64,000 nucleotides of DNA, taken from Niallia sp. FSL W8-0635. Its GTDB lineage: Bacteria > Bacillota > Bacilli > Bacillales > Cytobacillaceae. Both the position numbers and the translations under genes were made by a program. How positions within the stretch are numbered: position 1 is the stretch's first letter; every line of letters starts with the position of its first letter. The stretch spans positions 970,501 through 1,034,500 of the forward strand of contig NZ_JBBOYD010000001.1 of the NCBI RefSeq assembly GCF_038007965.1, given 5' to 3'. Positions 26,326 through 34,314 of the stretch are shown here, piece by piece. Below the pieces are notes generated by a model. It was not told the DNA's origin. It did not search any database and saw only the letters and a program-made list of their open reading frames with translations.

Positions 26326-27737
26326 ATAAAAATAGTTATTTTTATATCGTACTAATCACGTTAGTTGCAACACTTGGAGGCTTGTTGTTTGGTTATGATA
26401 CAGCAGTAATTTCTGGGGCAGAAGGGTCACTACAAGCTTATTTTTCAGAGGGATTAGGTCTTAGTTCCCTTGTACATGGAATTACCGTTTCAAGTGCTTT
26501 AATTGGTTGTATTATTGGTGGATTTATATCTGGTTACTTCGCTACGAACTTTGGGCGGAAATATTCCCTTATTATTGCAGCGGTACTATTTTTAATCTCA
26601 GCTCTTGGATCTGCGTTTCCTGAGTTTTTGTTTTTCACACAAGGAGAACCAAGCTATGCTCTTTTAATTACTTTTAATATCTATCGAATTATTGGTGGAA
26701 TTGGTGTCGGTTTAGCTTCAGCCATCTCTCCAATGTATATCGGGGAAATGGCACCTCCTAAAATTAGAGGTACTTTGGTTTCATTAAACCAATTTGCAAT
26801 TATCTTTGGAATGCTTGTTGTTTATTTTGTAAACTGGGGCATTGCAAAAGGACAAACGATGGAATGGCTAAATGACATCGGCTGGCGCTATATGTTTCTA
26901 TCAGAAGCAATACCAGCAATATTATTCTTAGTTTTATTATTCACGGTTCCGGAAACACCACGTTATCTCGTGTCGAAGAATCAGGATGAAAAGGCAATGA
27001 CCGTTCTGTCTAGAATATATGAAAAAACAATGGCAAAAGCGACGATGTTTGAAATTAAGGCTTCCTTTAACGAAAACAACAAATCAAAAGCAAAGTTGTT
27101 TACTTTCGGAAAGAAAATTGTAGTGATTGGAATCTTATTATCAGTCTTCCAGCAATTCGTTGGAATCAATGTAGCTTTATACTATGCACCACGTATTTTT
27201 GAAAGCATGGGTGCAGCAAGAGATGCTTCCATGTTCCAAACGATTATTATGGGCTTAGTAAATGTTGTGTTCACTCTTCTCGCTATCTTTACGGTTGATA
27301 AATTTGGACGCAAGCCACTATTGATTATTGGGTCTGTTGGGATGACAGTTGGTATGTTTGGGGTAGCGGCTATGGCCTTCTCCAACAAAATTGGAGTTGC
27401 AACATTAGTCTTCATCATTATTTATACGGCATCCTTTATGATGTCATGGGGACCAGTAGTATGGGTGCTAATCTCAGAAATCTTCCCGAATAGAGTGAGA
27501 GCACAAGCTGTGGCAATAGCGGTAGCAGCACAATGGGCAGCAAACTACTTTATTTCTTCCACATACCCAGCAATGATGGAGGTAAGTGGCGGAATGACAT
27601 ATTCCTTCTATGGAATTATGAGTTTACTATCAGCACTGTTCATTTGGAAATTTGTTCCTGAAACAAAAGGTAGATCATTGGAAGAACTGGAGAAAATTCT
27701 AGTTGACTCACAGAAGAAGGATGAAGATGTAGCTTAA
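26319..27737 (+). CDS. xylE: XylE-type D-xylose:H+ symporter (MFS sugar porter)
   Basis: The 472-residue, 12-helix transporter is strikingly close to E. coli XylE: LVATLGGLLFGYDTAVISG at the start, YRIIGGIGVGLAS, SLNQFAIIFG, PESPR-type loop (PETPRYL), FQQFVGINVALYYAP, MSWGPVVWVL and FVPETKGRSLEEL. All sugar-porter signatures (GRR/K loops, PESPR, PETKG) are present. It imports a pentose, probably xylose, with a proton. It has no ribosome site of its own and appears coupled to the leader ORF. The upstream three-gene sensor operon and the cre sites suggest induction by sugar and repression by CcpA. Confidence 0.88.
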   Translation: MVNKNSYFYIVLITLVATLGGLLFGYDTAVISGAEGSLQAYFSEGLGLSSLVHGITVSSALIGCIIGGFISGYFATNFGRKYSLIIAAVLFLISALGSAFPEFLFFTQGEPSYALLITFNIYRIIGGIGVGLASAISPMYIGEMAPPKIRGTLVSLNQFAIIFGMLVVYFVNWGIAKGQTMEWLNDIGWRYMFLSEAIPAILFLVLLFTVPETPRYLVSKNQDEKAMTVLSRIYEKTMAKATMFEIKASFNENNKSKAKLFTFGKKIVVIGILLSVFQQFVGINVALYYAPRIFESMGAARDASMFQTIIMGLVNVVFTLLAIFTVDKFGRKPLLIIGSVGMTVGMFGVAAMAFSNKIGVATLVFIIIYTASFMMSWGPVVWVLISEIFPNRVRAQAVAIAVAAQWAANYFISSTYPAMMEVSGGMTYSFYGIMSLLSALFIWKFVPETKGRSLEELEKILVDSQKKDEDVA

Positions 27738-27751
27738 GTATTGATTGATGG

Positions 27752-27787
27752 GAAAAGCAGGGGGTATAGTCCTCTGCTTTTCTTTTT
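27752..27787 (+). terminator. intrinsic terminator
   Basis: GAAAAGCAGGGGG / TCCTCTGCTTTTC with a five-base loop is followed by TTTTTA. Confidence 0.85.
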
Positions 27788-27810
27788 AATTTTTGGAGAA
27801 GTTGTTGGGG

Positions 27811-28200
27811 TTGGCTGAAAAGAGAGTAGGTTTGGCTGATAAAATCAAATTTTGGCTGAAAAGAGAGTAGGTTTGGCTGAAAAAATCAAATTTTGGCTGA
27901 AAAGGGAGTGAGTTTGGCTGATAAAATTAACTTTGGCTGAAAAGAGAGTAGGTTTGGCTGAAAAAATCAAATTTTGGCTGAAAAGAGAGTGAGTTTGGCT
28001 GCTAAGATTAAATTTTGGCTGAAAAGAGAGTGAGTTTGGCTGATAAAATTAACTTTGGCTGAAAAGAGAGCAGGTTTGGCTGAAAAAATCAAATTTTGGC
28101 TGAAAAGGGAGTGAGTTTGGCTGATAAGATTAAATTTTGGCTGAAAAGAGAGTAGGTTTGGCTGATAAAATCAAATTTCAGCTTAAAATCAAGTAGGTTT
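27811..28200. repeat. tandem array of TTGGCTGA half-units, 41-bp composite period
   Basis: About 19 half-units start TTTGGCTGA and alternate spacers AAAGAGAGTAGG and TAAAATCAAA. Starts at 27811, 27832, 27852, 27873, 27893 and 27914 give steps of 21, 20, 21, 20, 21. It begins 24 bp after the xylE terminator and ends before the efflux-pump promoter. The core differs from the 2.1-kb array (GGCTGA instead of GGATCAT), yet the pitch is the same. Confidence 0.95.
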
Positions 28201-28278
28201 AACGGAAGAAATTAATATATACATACTGGTTTTTACAAAAATTTTGAAAAATAAATGAAAAATTCCTCTTCTAGGCGA

Positions 28279-28308
28279 TTGTATCCATCATTGTATGTAT
28301 GCTAAGAT
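28279..28308 (+). promoter_or_regulatory. promoter of the efflux-pump leader
   Basis: TTGTAT (28279-28284), 18-bp spacer, TAAGAT (28303-28308) is a moderate sigma-A promoter, 35 bp before the leader peptide gene. Confidence 0.5.
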
Positions 28309-28343
28309 TAAATGGAATTTGAAATGAAACGGAGGTTTTCCTT

Positions 28344-28391
28344 TTGACAGCATCAATGAGATTAAGATTCCCAATTTTCAACGTTAATTAA
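28344..28391 (+). CDS. macrolide-type regulatory leader peptide MTASMRLRFPIFNVN
   Basis: GGAGG at 28331-28335 is followed, 8 nt later, by TTG and 14 more codons ending at TAA. The peptide MTASMRLRFPIFNVN is nearly the same as the ErmD/ErmK leader peptide (MTHSMRLRFPTLNQ) and begins with the MTASMRLR of mef leaders, both recalled from memory. In those systems the ribosome stalls at the MRLR stretch when a macrolide or ketolide sits in the exit tunnel. The stall changes folding of the following RNA and turns on the resistance gene. Confidence 0.8.
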   Translation: MTASMRLRFPIFNVN

Positions 28392-28404
28392 ATACGTGTA
28401 GATG

Positions 28405-28506
28405 TTCTTCTTATAAGAAGAATGGGATTGGTCTGTCTATTTATTGGAAACCTGAATATATGGTTAATAAAAAGAGAGAAGCATATCATATCTTCGCTCT
28501 TTTTTT
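28405..28506 (+). promoter_or_regulatory. attenuator with intrinsic terminator between leader and pump
   Basis: Downstream of the leader stop are a perfect palindrome TTCTTCTTATAAGAAGAA (28405-28422), a hairpin AACC...GGTT (28448-28465) and a terminator: AAAGAGAGAAG (28471-28481) and CTTCGCTCTTT (28492-28502), one mismatch, then a T-run. The terminator would stop transcription before the pump unless a stalled ribosome frees an alternative pairing. Confidence 0.75.
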
Positions 28507-28570
28507 CTGCGCTTAAAAGATATAGATAGACTTATTCAAACTAATCAAAAAATGAATGTGAGGTTTATGA

Positions 28571-29809
28571 ATGAGTACAGTTAATCATAAAGAAAATTGG
28601 TATCGGAATATCGTGTTATTTCTTAGTAGCCAAACGATATCCCTGTTTGGATCGTCGCTTGTGCAATACGCGATTATGTGGCATATAACGTTAACGACAG
28701 AATCTGGCTTAATGATGACGTTATATATTTTATGTGGATTTCTTCCGACCTTTATTTTATCGCCAGTCGCTGGAGTTTGGGCGGATCGCTATAACAGGAA
28801 AATGCTGATTATGTTATCAGATGGTCTTATTGCATTTGCTACATTGATATTGGCCATTCTCTTTTTAATGGGATATGACCCGATTTGGTTGCTCTTTGTA
28901 ATGGCGGCAGTTCGAGCATTTGGTACAGGGATTCAAACACCATCTGTTGGGGCGATATTGCCACAAATTGTTCCAAGGGATAAGCTGACAAAGGTGAATG
29001 GTGTTAATGGTAGTATCCAAGCGATTATTATGTTCGTATCACCGATGGTTAGTGCTGCTTTATTGACATTTGCATCCCTTGAGACGATCTTTTTCATCGA
29101 TGTTGTAACAGCTGCTATTGCTATCTTTACTTTGCTTGCCTTTTTAAAGATTCCTTCTCATCAAAGGGCGACAGAAGCACAATCGACTAGTTATTTTAGT
29201 GATTTTAAAGAAGGGCTGAAGTATGTGAATAATCATGCCTTTTTGAAGAAATTCTTTTTCTTCTTTGCGATTTTCTTCGTGCTAATGGCACCTGCAGCAT
29301 TCCTAACTCCATTGCAGGTTACTCGTAGCTTTGGAGATGACGTCTGGCGATTAACAGCTATTGAGATTGCCTTTTCCATTGGAATGATGGTAGGGGGAGG
29401 AGTCATCGCATCATGGGGTGGCTTTGAGAATAAAATAAAAACAATGACATTCGCAAGCATCATTATGGGAGTTTGTACGTTTGCTCTTGGGATTATTCCT
29501 TTATTTTGGATTTATTTAGTTTTCATGGCACTATTTGGTTTGGCTATGCCGATCTTTAATACGCCAACGACTGTGTTATTGCAGGAGAAAATAGAAGAGG
29601 GATTTTTAGGAAGAGTTTTCGGCGTAATGGGAATGATTTCTACCTCTATGATGCCAATCGGAATGCTAATATTTGGTCCAATTGCAGATTTCATTGAAAT
29701 CGAATGGTTATTAGTAGGAACTGGTGCGCTAATTATTATTTTGTCCATTTTCTTAGGAAGAGATAAAGCGCTGATTGAAGCTGGAAAGCTTGCTACACAG
29801 GAAGCTTAA
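28571..29809 (+). CDS. MFS efflux pump, MefA-like (drug:H+ antiporter, DHA3 type)
   Basis: The 412-residue protein has 12 hydrophobic segments and the DHA3 layout of macrolide pumps: SSQTISLFGSSLVQYAIMWHI, the loop GVWADRYNRKMLIMLSD (motif A), VRAFGTGIQTPSVGAILPQIVP, KVNGVNGSIQ and a late GFLGRVFGVMG. It resembles Mef(A)-class exporters in order of motifs, though the degree of identity cannot be measured here. GTGAGG lies 7 nt before ATG. The macrolide-type leader and attenuator upstream strongly suggest an antibiotic that acts on the ribosome tunnel as both inducer and substrate. Confidence 0.8.
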   Translation: MSTVNHKENWYRNIVLFLSSQTISLFGSSLVQYAIMWHITLTTESGLMMTLYILCGFLPTFILSPVAGVWADRYNRKMLIMLSDGLIAFATLILAILFLMGYDPIWLLFVMAAVRAFGTGIQTPSVGAILPQIVPRDKLTKVNGVNGSIQAIIMFVSPMVSAALLTFASLETIFFIDVVTAAIAIFTLLAFLKIPSHQRATEAQSTSYFSDFKEGLKYVNNHAFLKKFFFFFAIFFVLMAPAAFLTPLQVTRSFGDDVWRLTAIEIAFSIGMMVGGGVIASWGGFENKIKTMTFASIIMGVCTFALGIIPLFWIYLVFMALFGLAMPIFNTPTTVLLQEKIEEGFLGRVFGVMGMISTSMMPIGMLIFGPIADFIEIEWLLVGTGALIIILSIFLGRDKALIEAGKLATQEA

Positions 29810-29825
29810 TATTCCTGCTCTTATA

Positions 29826-29866
29826 AAAGACTTAGTTAACAAATCGGTGTTAACTAAGTCTTTTTG
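29826..29866 (+). terminator. intrinsic terminator
   Basis: A perfect stem AAGACTTAGTTAAC / GTTAACTAAGTCTT with an eight-base loop is followed by TTT. Confidence 0.9.
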
Positions 29867-29999
29867 CCATTTAGAAGGGATTTTATTTTCACGAGGAATG
29901 AAATTCAATATGGTTTCTTGTATAATGAATAAATGTATTGATCAACGGAAAAAAATCAGGAACGTTTAAATCGATTTTAAGCGTCAACGAGGGATAGGG

Positions 30000-30623
30000 A
30001 TGAAAAGAAAAAGAAAATCTGCAACGAATACTATTATTGTCATAATAATGGTTATATACTTCGGCTATTTATTTACTTATAGTACAATCAAACAGAATAA
30101 TGAACAAAGATTGTTGAAATATTTACCTAACATTACGAATGAATTAGAATCAAATAAGTTAAATGCAGAGGAACTGGCGCCAATTTTACTTGCCATCATG
30201 GATCAAGAAAGTCATGGAAAAGGAAATGATCCAATGCAATCCTCAGAATCAGCAGGATTAAAAAGAAATGCAATTGAAGATCCGTCAGAAAGTATTAAGC
30301 AGGGCGTTTTTCATTTTGCAGAAATGTACAAGTACGGCCAAAAGCAAGGGGTCGATATGGAAACAATTATTCAGAGCTATAATATGGGGCCAGGTTATAT
30401 TGATTTTATTGTCAGTAATAATCAAGTCAAACATAGTGAGGAATCTGCAAAGACCTATTCAGAATATATGGTTGAACGATCACCAACGATTTATACTTGT
30501 AATAATGACAAGTTGAATTTTAGATACCCATATTGCTATGGTGACTTTACTTATGCGGAAAAAGTAACATCTAGGGTGGAAGAAATGAGCAGTATGATTG
30601 AAGAATATGCTCGGAAATTATAG
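30000..30623 (+). CDS. membrane-anchored lysozyme-like protein
   Basis: The 207-residue protein has an N-terminal membrane helix (about 12-28) and then a lysozyme-like/CwlT-type muramidase domain. IMDQESHGKGNDPMQSSESAG (about 66-86) contains the expected catalytic Glu, and IIQSYNMGPGYIDF (about 118-131) is the G-x-G-containing helix seen in such enzymes. It should act on peptidoglycan at the outer membrane face. GAGGGATAGGG precedes the ATG. The cysteine synthase gene starts 13 nt after its stop, so they are probably co-transcribed though functionally unrelated. Confidence 0.8.
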   Translation: MKRKRKSATNTIIVIIMVIYFGYLFTYSTIKQNNEQRLLKYLPNITNELESNKLNAEELAPILLAIMDQESHGKGNDPMQSSESAGLKRNAIEDPSESIKQGVFHFAEMYKYGQKQGVDMETIIQSYNMGPGYIDFIVSNNQVKHSEESAKTYSEYMVERSPTIYTCNNDKLNFRYPYCYGDFTYAEKVTSRVEEMSSMIEEYARKL

Positions 30624-30636
30624 GAGGATTATAGAA

Positions 30637-31557
30637 ATGAAGCTATACAAATCGGTACTGGAATTAATAGGAAACACGCCAACAGTACAATTAAATCGAA
30701 TACCCCAAAAAAGTGGAGCGGAAGTTTATATAAAGTTAGAATCTTTTAATCCTGGTGGTAGTGTTAAAGACCGTGCAGCTTTAAATATGATTGAGAGCGC
30801 GGAAAAAGAAGGCAAGCTTATTCCTGGAAAAAGTACGATTATTGAGCCGACATCGGGAAATACAGGAATAGGAATTGCGATGGTAGCAGCAGTTAAAGGC
30901 TATCGTTGTATCATTACGATGCCAGATAATGCCACAAAAGAACGGGTGCAAATTTTAAAAGCATATGGAGCAGAGGTTCATTTAACACCAGGAAGCAGAC
31001 GTATGCAAGGGGCGATTGATGAGGCAAATCGTTTAGCTAGTGATATTGCAGATAGCTTTATTCCAATGCAATTTGAAAATCCAGCAAATGCTGATGCTCA
31101 TCGTGGAACGACAGCTGTTGAAATTTATGAAGCTTTTGAAGGTAAGTTAGATGCATTAGTATTAACTGCTGGTACTGGCGGAACTGTTACAGGAGTCGGC
31201 GAAGAATTAAAGAAAATGATTCCTGGTATAAAAATATATGTCGTAGAGCCATTTGGTTCCCCGGTATTGTCAGGGGGGAAACCAGGACCGCATAAAATTC
31301 CTGGAACAGGCCCTGGATTTATCCCTACCATCTTGAATCGTGATATTTTTGATGAAATATTACTGATTAAAGATACTGATGCGGAAGTAATGGCAAGACG
31401 ACTTGCTGCGGAAGAAGGTATTTTTGTAGGAGCATCAGGTGCTTCAAGTGCGCATTTTGCTGTGCAAATTGCAAAGGAACTTCCTCCGACAGCGAAAGTG
31501 CTTTGCTTAGCACCAGATACAGGAGAGCGTTATTTATCATCGGATTTATTTATCTAA
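30637..31557 (+). CDS. cysteine synthase family protein (CysK/YtkP-like)
   Basis: The 306-residue PLP enzyme of fold type II has the Schiff-base Lys44 in GGSVKDR, the substrate-binding TSGNTGIG (about 70-77), the phosphate-binding GTGGTVTGVG (about 175-185) and QPGPHKI-like GKPGPHKIPGTGPGFIP. It should make cysteine from O-acetylserine and sulfide. The stretch MPDNATKERVQILKAYG differs from the usual METMSLERR of CysK, so it may be a paralogue such as YtkP. ATG at 30637 follows AGGAGG; the frame is open further upstream inside the previous gene. Confidence 0.85.
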   Translation: MKLYKSVLELIGNTPTVQLNRIPQKSGAEVYIKLESFNPGGSVKDRAALNMIESAEKEGKLIPGKSTIIEPTSGNTGIGIAMVAAVKGYRCIITMPDNATKERVQILKAYGAEVHLTPGSRRMQGAIDEANRLASDIADSFIPMQFENPANADAHRGTTAVEIYEAFEGKLDALVLTAGTGGTVTGVGEELKKMIPGIKIYVVEPFGSPVLSGGKPGPHKIPGTGPGFIPTILNRDIFDEILLIKDTDAEVMARRLAAEEGIFVGASGASSAHFAVQIAKELPPTAKVLCLAPDTGERYLSSDLFI

Positions 31558-31560
31558 ATG

Positions 31561-31600
31561 GAAAGGGGGAGTCCTTGTTTGTCGGGGCTGCTCTTTTTTG
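31561..31600 (+). terminator. probable intrinsic terminator
   Basis: GGGGAGTCC and GGGGCTGCTC can pair imperfectly, followed by TTTTTTG, directly after the cysteine synthase stop. Confidence 0.5.
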
Positions 31601-31621
31601 GTTTTGGCTGTTTTCGTATAG

Positions 31622-32192
31622 ATTGTTGCTTTCTTGGAGAGGGACGAAACCTTCTTTCGTGAATCAATGAAAGGGCGAGAAATCATCCATAGAAAACCTA
31701 AAAAACGTGGAGAAAAAGATGAAAAGAGAGGCATTTCTAACCTTAAAATCGCTGTTGTGATAGCTCAAGACCGAATGGTAGTGTGATTGCTCGTAAAGCG
31801 GGAACAGGGCGTGTGAAAGCAGAAGAAATTGACGCTGTGATTGGTGATTATATTCACCCGTCTGCTTTGCTATGCACTGATACAGCTACTAACTACAAGA
31901 AGTTTGCTAAAAATAAGAAACTACAACACGAAACTGTTAATGAACGTAAAAAGCAACGTGTCAAGAAAGGGTTATTTCATATCCAACACGTCAATAACTT
32001 TCACCATCGTTTAAAAGGTTGGATGGAACGGTTCCAGGGTGTTGCGACTAAATACTTGGATAATTACCTCTATTGGTTCCGATGGCTTGAATTAGGGAAA
32101 AGTTTAGCATTTGAAAACGAGTAGAACAAATGCTTATTTCAGCTTGCCGAAATTCTGTCATCACAACTGTTGAAATAATAAGGAGAGCATAA
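31622..32192 (+). pseudogene. decayed IS1595-family (ISXO2-like) transposase
   Basis: A fragment of the DDE transposase is spread over frames. The first (from 31622) reads DETFFRESMKGREIIHRK and KKRGEKDEKRGISNLKIAVV before a stop near 31775. The second (31783-32124) reads ARKAGTGRVKAEEIDAVIGDYI, CTDTATNYKKFAK, HVNNFHHRLKGWMERFQGVATKYL and DNYLYWFRW. A third short part (EQMLISACRNSVITTVE) may follow to 32192. These are ISXO2-like motifs, with catalytic Asp and the C-terminal YLxWFxW region. The N-terminal domain is missing and no terminal inverted repeats were found, so it is a relic. Confidence 0.8.
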
Positions 32193-32216
32193 AAAATACC
32201 TCTAATCTGAGGTCAT
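32190..32216 (-). terminator. intrinsic terminator of the lipoprotein gene
   Basis: On the minus strand ACCTC-AGATTA-GAGGT is followed by ATTTTTT. Confidence 0.65.
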
Positions 32217-32220
32217 TTGA

Positions 32221-32649
32221 TTACTTTAGGTCTGATAGTTTTTCTCCAGTAATAATTTCAAATAGTATTGTTGACTTATTTTTATCTAATTGAGCATATT
32301 TACTTTCAGCATCGATTATAAGTTCTACTTTGTCTTTATTTGGACTTATCCAAAGTTCATATAACACTGCTTTTGCTTCAATATTTGGATTTTCATATTG
32401 AAAACCAAATTTGTAATCAGCAGGGCGTGCCATATCCACTTTTGCATTTTCCCAATGAATATCATTTAATATTTCTTTCACTTTTTTCACTTTTTCACTA
32501 TTAGTAATTTCTTTGAAGTCCTCGTAATTATATTCATCACCAATACGTTTTTGGACTTCAATATTTTGCTCTTCATTTTCTAATGTGTTCGAACAACCAA
32601 CGATGAAAATTGAAATTATTCCACAAAAGACAATTAATAATTTCTTCAA
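32221..32649 (-). CDS. small lipoprotein of unknown function
   Basis: The 142-residue precursor has a lipoprotein signal: KKLLIVFCGIISIFIVGC with the lipobox IVGC, so Cys19 is the lipidated residue. The mature part is hydrophilic, with Lys/Glu-rich helices (about 40-65) and a beta-type second half (DYKFGFQYENPNIEAKAVLYELWI). I do not recognise the family. The start is TTG at 32649, 7 nt after AAAGGGGGT. It is a single-gene unit next to an IS relic. Confidence 0.7.
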   Translation of the reverse strand: MKKLLIVFCGIISIFIVGCSNTLENEEQNIEVQKRIGDEYNYEDFKEITNSEKVKKVKEILNDIHWENAKVDMARPADYKFGFQYENPNIEAKAVLYELWISPNKDKVELIIDAESKYAQLDKNKSTILFEIITGEKLSDLK

Positions 32650-32787
32650 GGTTTCGACCCCCTTTTATTATAAGACGGAAGGTGTATAGAAAAGTTTCAA
32701 AATTATTTTTTATATCTCTAAAAACAACAATCTTTGCGAAAAGAGCCTTGTTTTTAGAGTAGTGGATTAAGATTGTTTAATTGGAGT

Positions 32788-32837
32788 TTGGCTCATAAAA
32801 TGGAAATTTGGATCATAAGTAGGAATAATTGAATCAT
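32788..32837. repeat. three phased TTTGG(C/A)TCATAA half-units
   Basis: TTGGCTCAT (32788), TTGGATCAT (32808) and the variant TTGAATCAT (32829) are spaced 20 and 21 bp, the same pitch as in the long arrays. The rest of the 32650-32908 intergenic stretch is AT-rich with no gene. Confidence 0.75.
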
Positions 32838-32889
32838 ATACCTATTTAATTAGTAAATAACCAAGCTTTTATTCTAGTTATTCAAGAAA

Positions 32890-32925
32890 AAAAAGAGCAC
32901 ATTCCATTTTAAAAAGGAAGCACTC
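32890..32925 (-). terminator. probable terminator of the DedA gene
   Basis: On the minus strand GAGTGCTTCC and GGAATGTGCTC pair imperfectly around the stop codon, followed by a run of eight T. Confidence 0.55.
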
Positions 32926-33396
32926 CAATATAGTAACCGATGATAGTAAAAAGCAGGCACCATAGGAAGGAGCCGATAGCCGCGAAAAGGATATATTTTG
33001 ATAGATTCATGCCTGAAACACCTGAGAAGTAGGAGGCTAATCTTCTGACACCTGGGATAAAATTAGCGATGATAATCGTCCATGGACCATATTTATCAAA
33101 CCATTTTTCGACTCGTTCTAATTTTGCAGGAGTAAGCTTTAGCCATTTTCCATGTGTAAGCAGAAATGGTTTTCCTATTTTTTTCCTAATGTGTAATTGA
33201 TGATCATGGCGCTTAGAGCACCAATAAAGCAAATAATATCTGCAAGAAGGAAATTCATCATGGAAATGGAAGTGAGATAACCTACAAAGGTTAATAAAGC
33301 TTCATCTGGTACAGGAATACCGAGACCGCTTAGTGCAAAAAGAGCAAATATGGCAATGTACCCGTATTGGGAAATGAATTGTATCGAAGTACTCAT
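32909..33396 (-). pseudogene. DedA family membrane protein, split by a one-base frameshift
   Basis: Two frames make up one DedA protein of about 162 residues. The first (33396 down to 33175) encodes SGLGIPVPDEALLTFVGYL and ends NYTLGKK-stop. The second continues KKIGKPFLLTHGKWLKLTP, then FIPGVRRLASYFSGVSGM and a last membrane helix. The switch occurs at a run of seven A on the minus strand (33178-33184); one more A would restore the frame. The seven A are in the exact phase of an A-AAA-AAA slippery heptamer directly before TAG, so recoding or transcript slippage is possible besides mutation or sequencing error. DedA proteins are undecaprenyl-phosphate/lipid flippase-like. Confidence 0.8.
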
Positions 33397-33433
33397 TTAT
33401 TTACTCCATTCTTTCTTTCTAGAAAACTAGCTA

Positions 33434-33474
33434 ATGATAAAAAGCGCATCTTGCAGGTAAGAGGCAGATTTGCG
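33434..33474 (-). terminator. intrinsic terminator
   Basis: AAAGGCGCAAATCT and AGATGCGCTTTTT pair on the minus strand, downstream of the small membrane protein gene. Confidence 0.7.
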
Positions 33475-33540
33475 CCTTTCTTATCATACAGGAAAAAAAT
33501 AAAAGGGAGTAATTTTTATTTTTTGTTGATCACTAGCTGA

Positions 33541-33804
33541 TTAATAGTAAAATTTAAACATAAGGTAGATAATAAAAAATAAGAAGAGAATGAGTGATTG
33601 AGTCCAAATTACTTTCTTGCTAAAGCCTGCCTTTTTTTCTAAAAAGAAAATATAACCGTTCATGAGCCCAAAACCTAAAATAAGTGGTAGTATGGCCATT
33701 GAACTAGAATCAGAATAGAGCGCATTTACGATAAATAAAGCAATAATAATCATACCAATCGAGCCGAATATTAGTTCTACATACATTGTTCTTTTTTCCT
33801 CCAA
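33541..33804 (-). CDS. small integral membrane protein, unknown
   Basis: About 87 residues with three hydrophobic stretches (VELIFGSIGMIIIALFIVNAL, MAILPLILGFGLMNGYIFFL, SLILFLFFIIYLMF). The TTG at 33804 has GGAGGGG 7 nt upstream; an ATG at 33786 with GGAGG 11 nt before it is the alternative start. I do not recognise the family. It is a single gene with its own terminator. Confidence 0.55.
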   Translation of the reverse strand: MEEKRTMYVELIFGSIGMIIIALFIVNALYSDSSSMAILPLILGFGLMNGYIFFLEKKAGFSKKVIWTQSLILFLFFIIYLMFKFYY

Positions 33805-34001
33805 ATTAGAACCCCTCCAATAGAAAAAAATAACCATTAATTACATATCTAAGCATATCATAAATATGTTGGCACAAACGAAGAATATACGCTCATATGA
33901 TTTGACTTTGGGTCTTATTTGGATTACTTTAATCACAAATAGAAAAGTATTCTAAGGGAAAATGAAGTAGTCTAGAAAGAATATAAGGAGGTTTTTTAAA
34001 G

Positions 34002-34301
34002 ATGAGAACAACAATTGAAAAAGCACTTTCCTTAGGTTTAGGTTTAGCGATTGCAGGCAAAGAACAAGTAGAGAAAACAGTGGAAGAATTAGTGAAGAAA
34101 GGCGAAGTAAGTAAAAGTGAATCAAAGGATTTAATCAATCATTTGATTCAAAGAGGAGAAGAAATGAAAGGTCAACTGGAAGCAGTTGCGAAAGAAAAGG
34201 TTAATGCAGCATACGGAGAATTGAAGTTAGCCACTTTAGAAGATATAAAGAAATTAGAAAAAAGAATTGAGGCATTAGAAAGAAAAAATTTCGAGGAATA
34301 A
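34002..34301 (+). CDS. phasin-like (polyhydroxyalkanoate granule-associated type) small protein
   Basis: The 99-residue protein is almost entirely helical: a glycine-rich lead (LSLGLGLAIAGKEQVEKTVEE), a basic middle KKGEVSKSESKDLI, and a coiled-coil end LEDIKKLEKRIEALERK. This matches the phasin-related family found as PhaF/PhaI-like small proteins. AAGGAGG precedes the ATG. It ends 13 nt before the UbiB-like kinase gene, an arrangement I recall from several Firmicutes; its role there is unknown. Confidence 0.7.
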   Translation: MRTTIEKALSLGLGLAIAGKEQVEKTVEELVKKGEVSKSESKDLINHLIQRGEEMKGQLEAVAKEKVNAAYGELKLATLEDIKKLEKRIEALERKNFEE

Positions 34302-34314
34302 AGTAGGTTTGTAA

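Noticed and set aside
27811..28200. CRISPR array
   Set aside because: Units are 20-21 bp with only two alternating spacer types that are themselves repeated; there are no unique spacers and no cas genes.
30598..30636. Upstream start of the cysteine synthase inside the lysozyme-like gene
   Set aside because: The AGGAGG site and alignment of the usual N-terminus support 30637.
31138..31331. Minus-strand frame rich in Pro/Gly inside the cysteine synthase gene
   Set aside because: Shadow of the conserved coding strand; no ribosome site.
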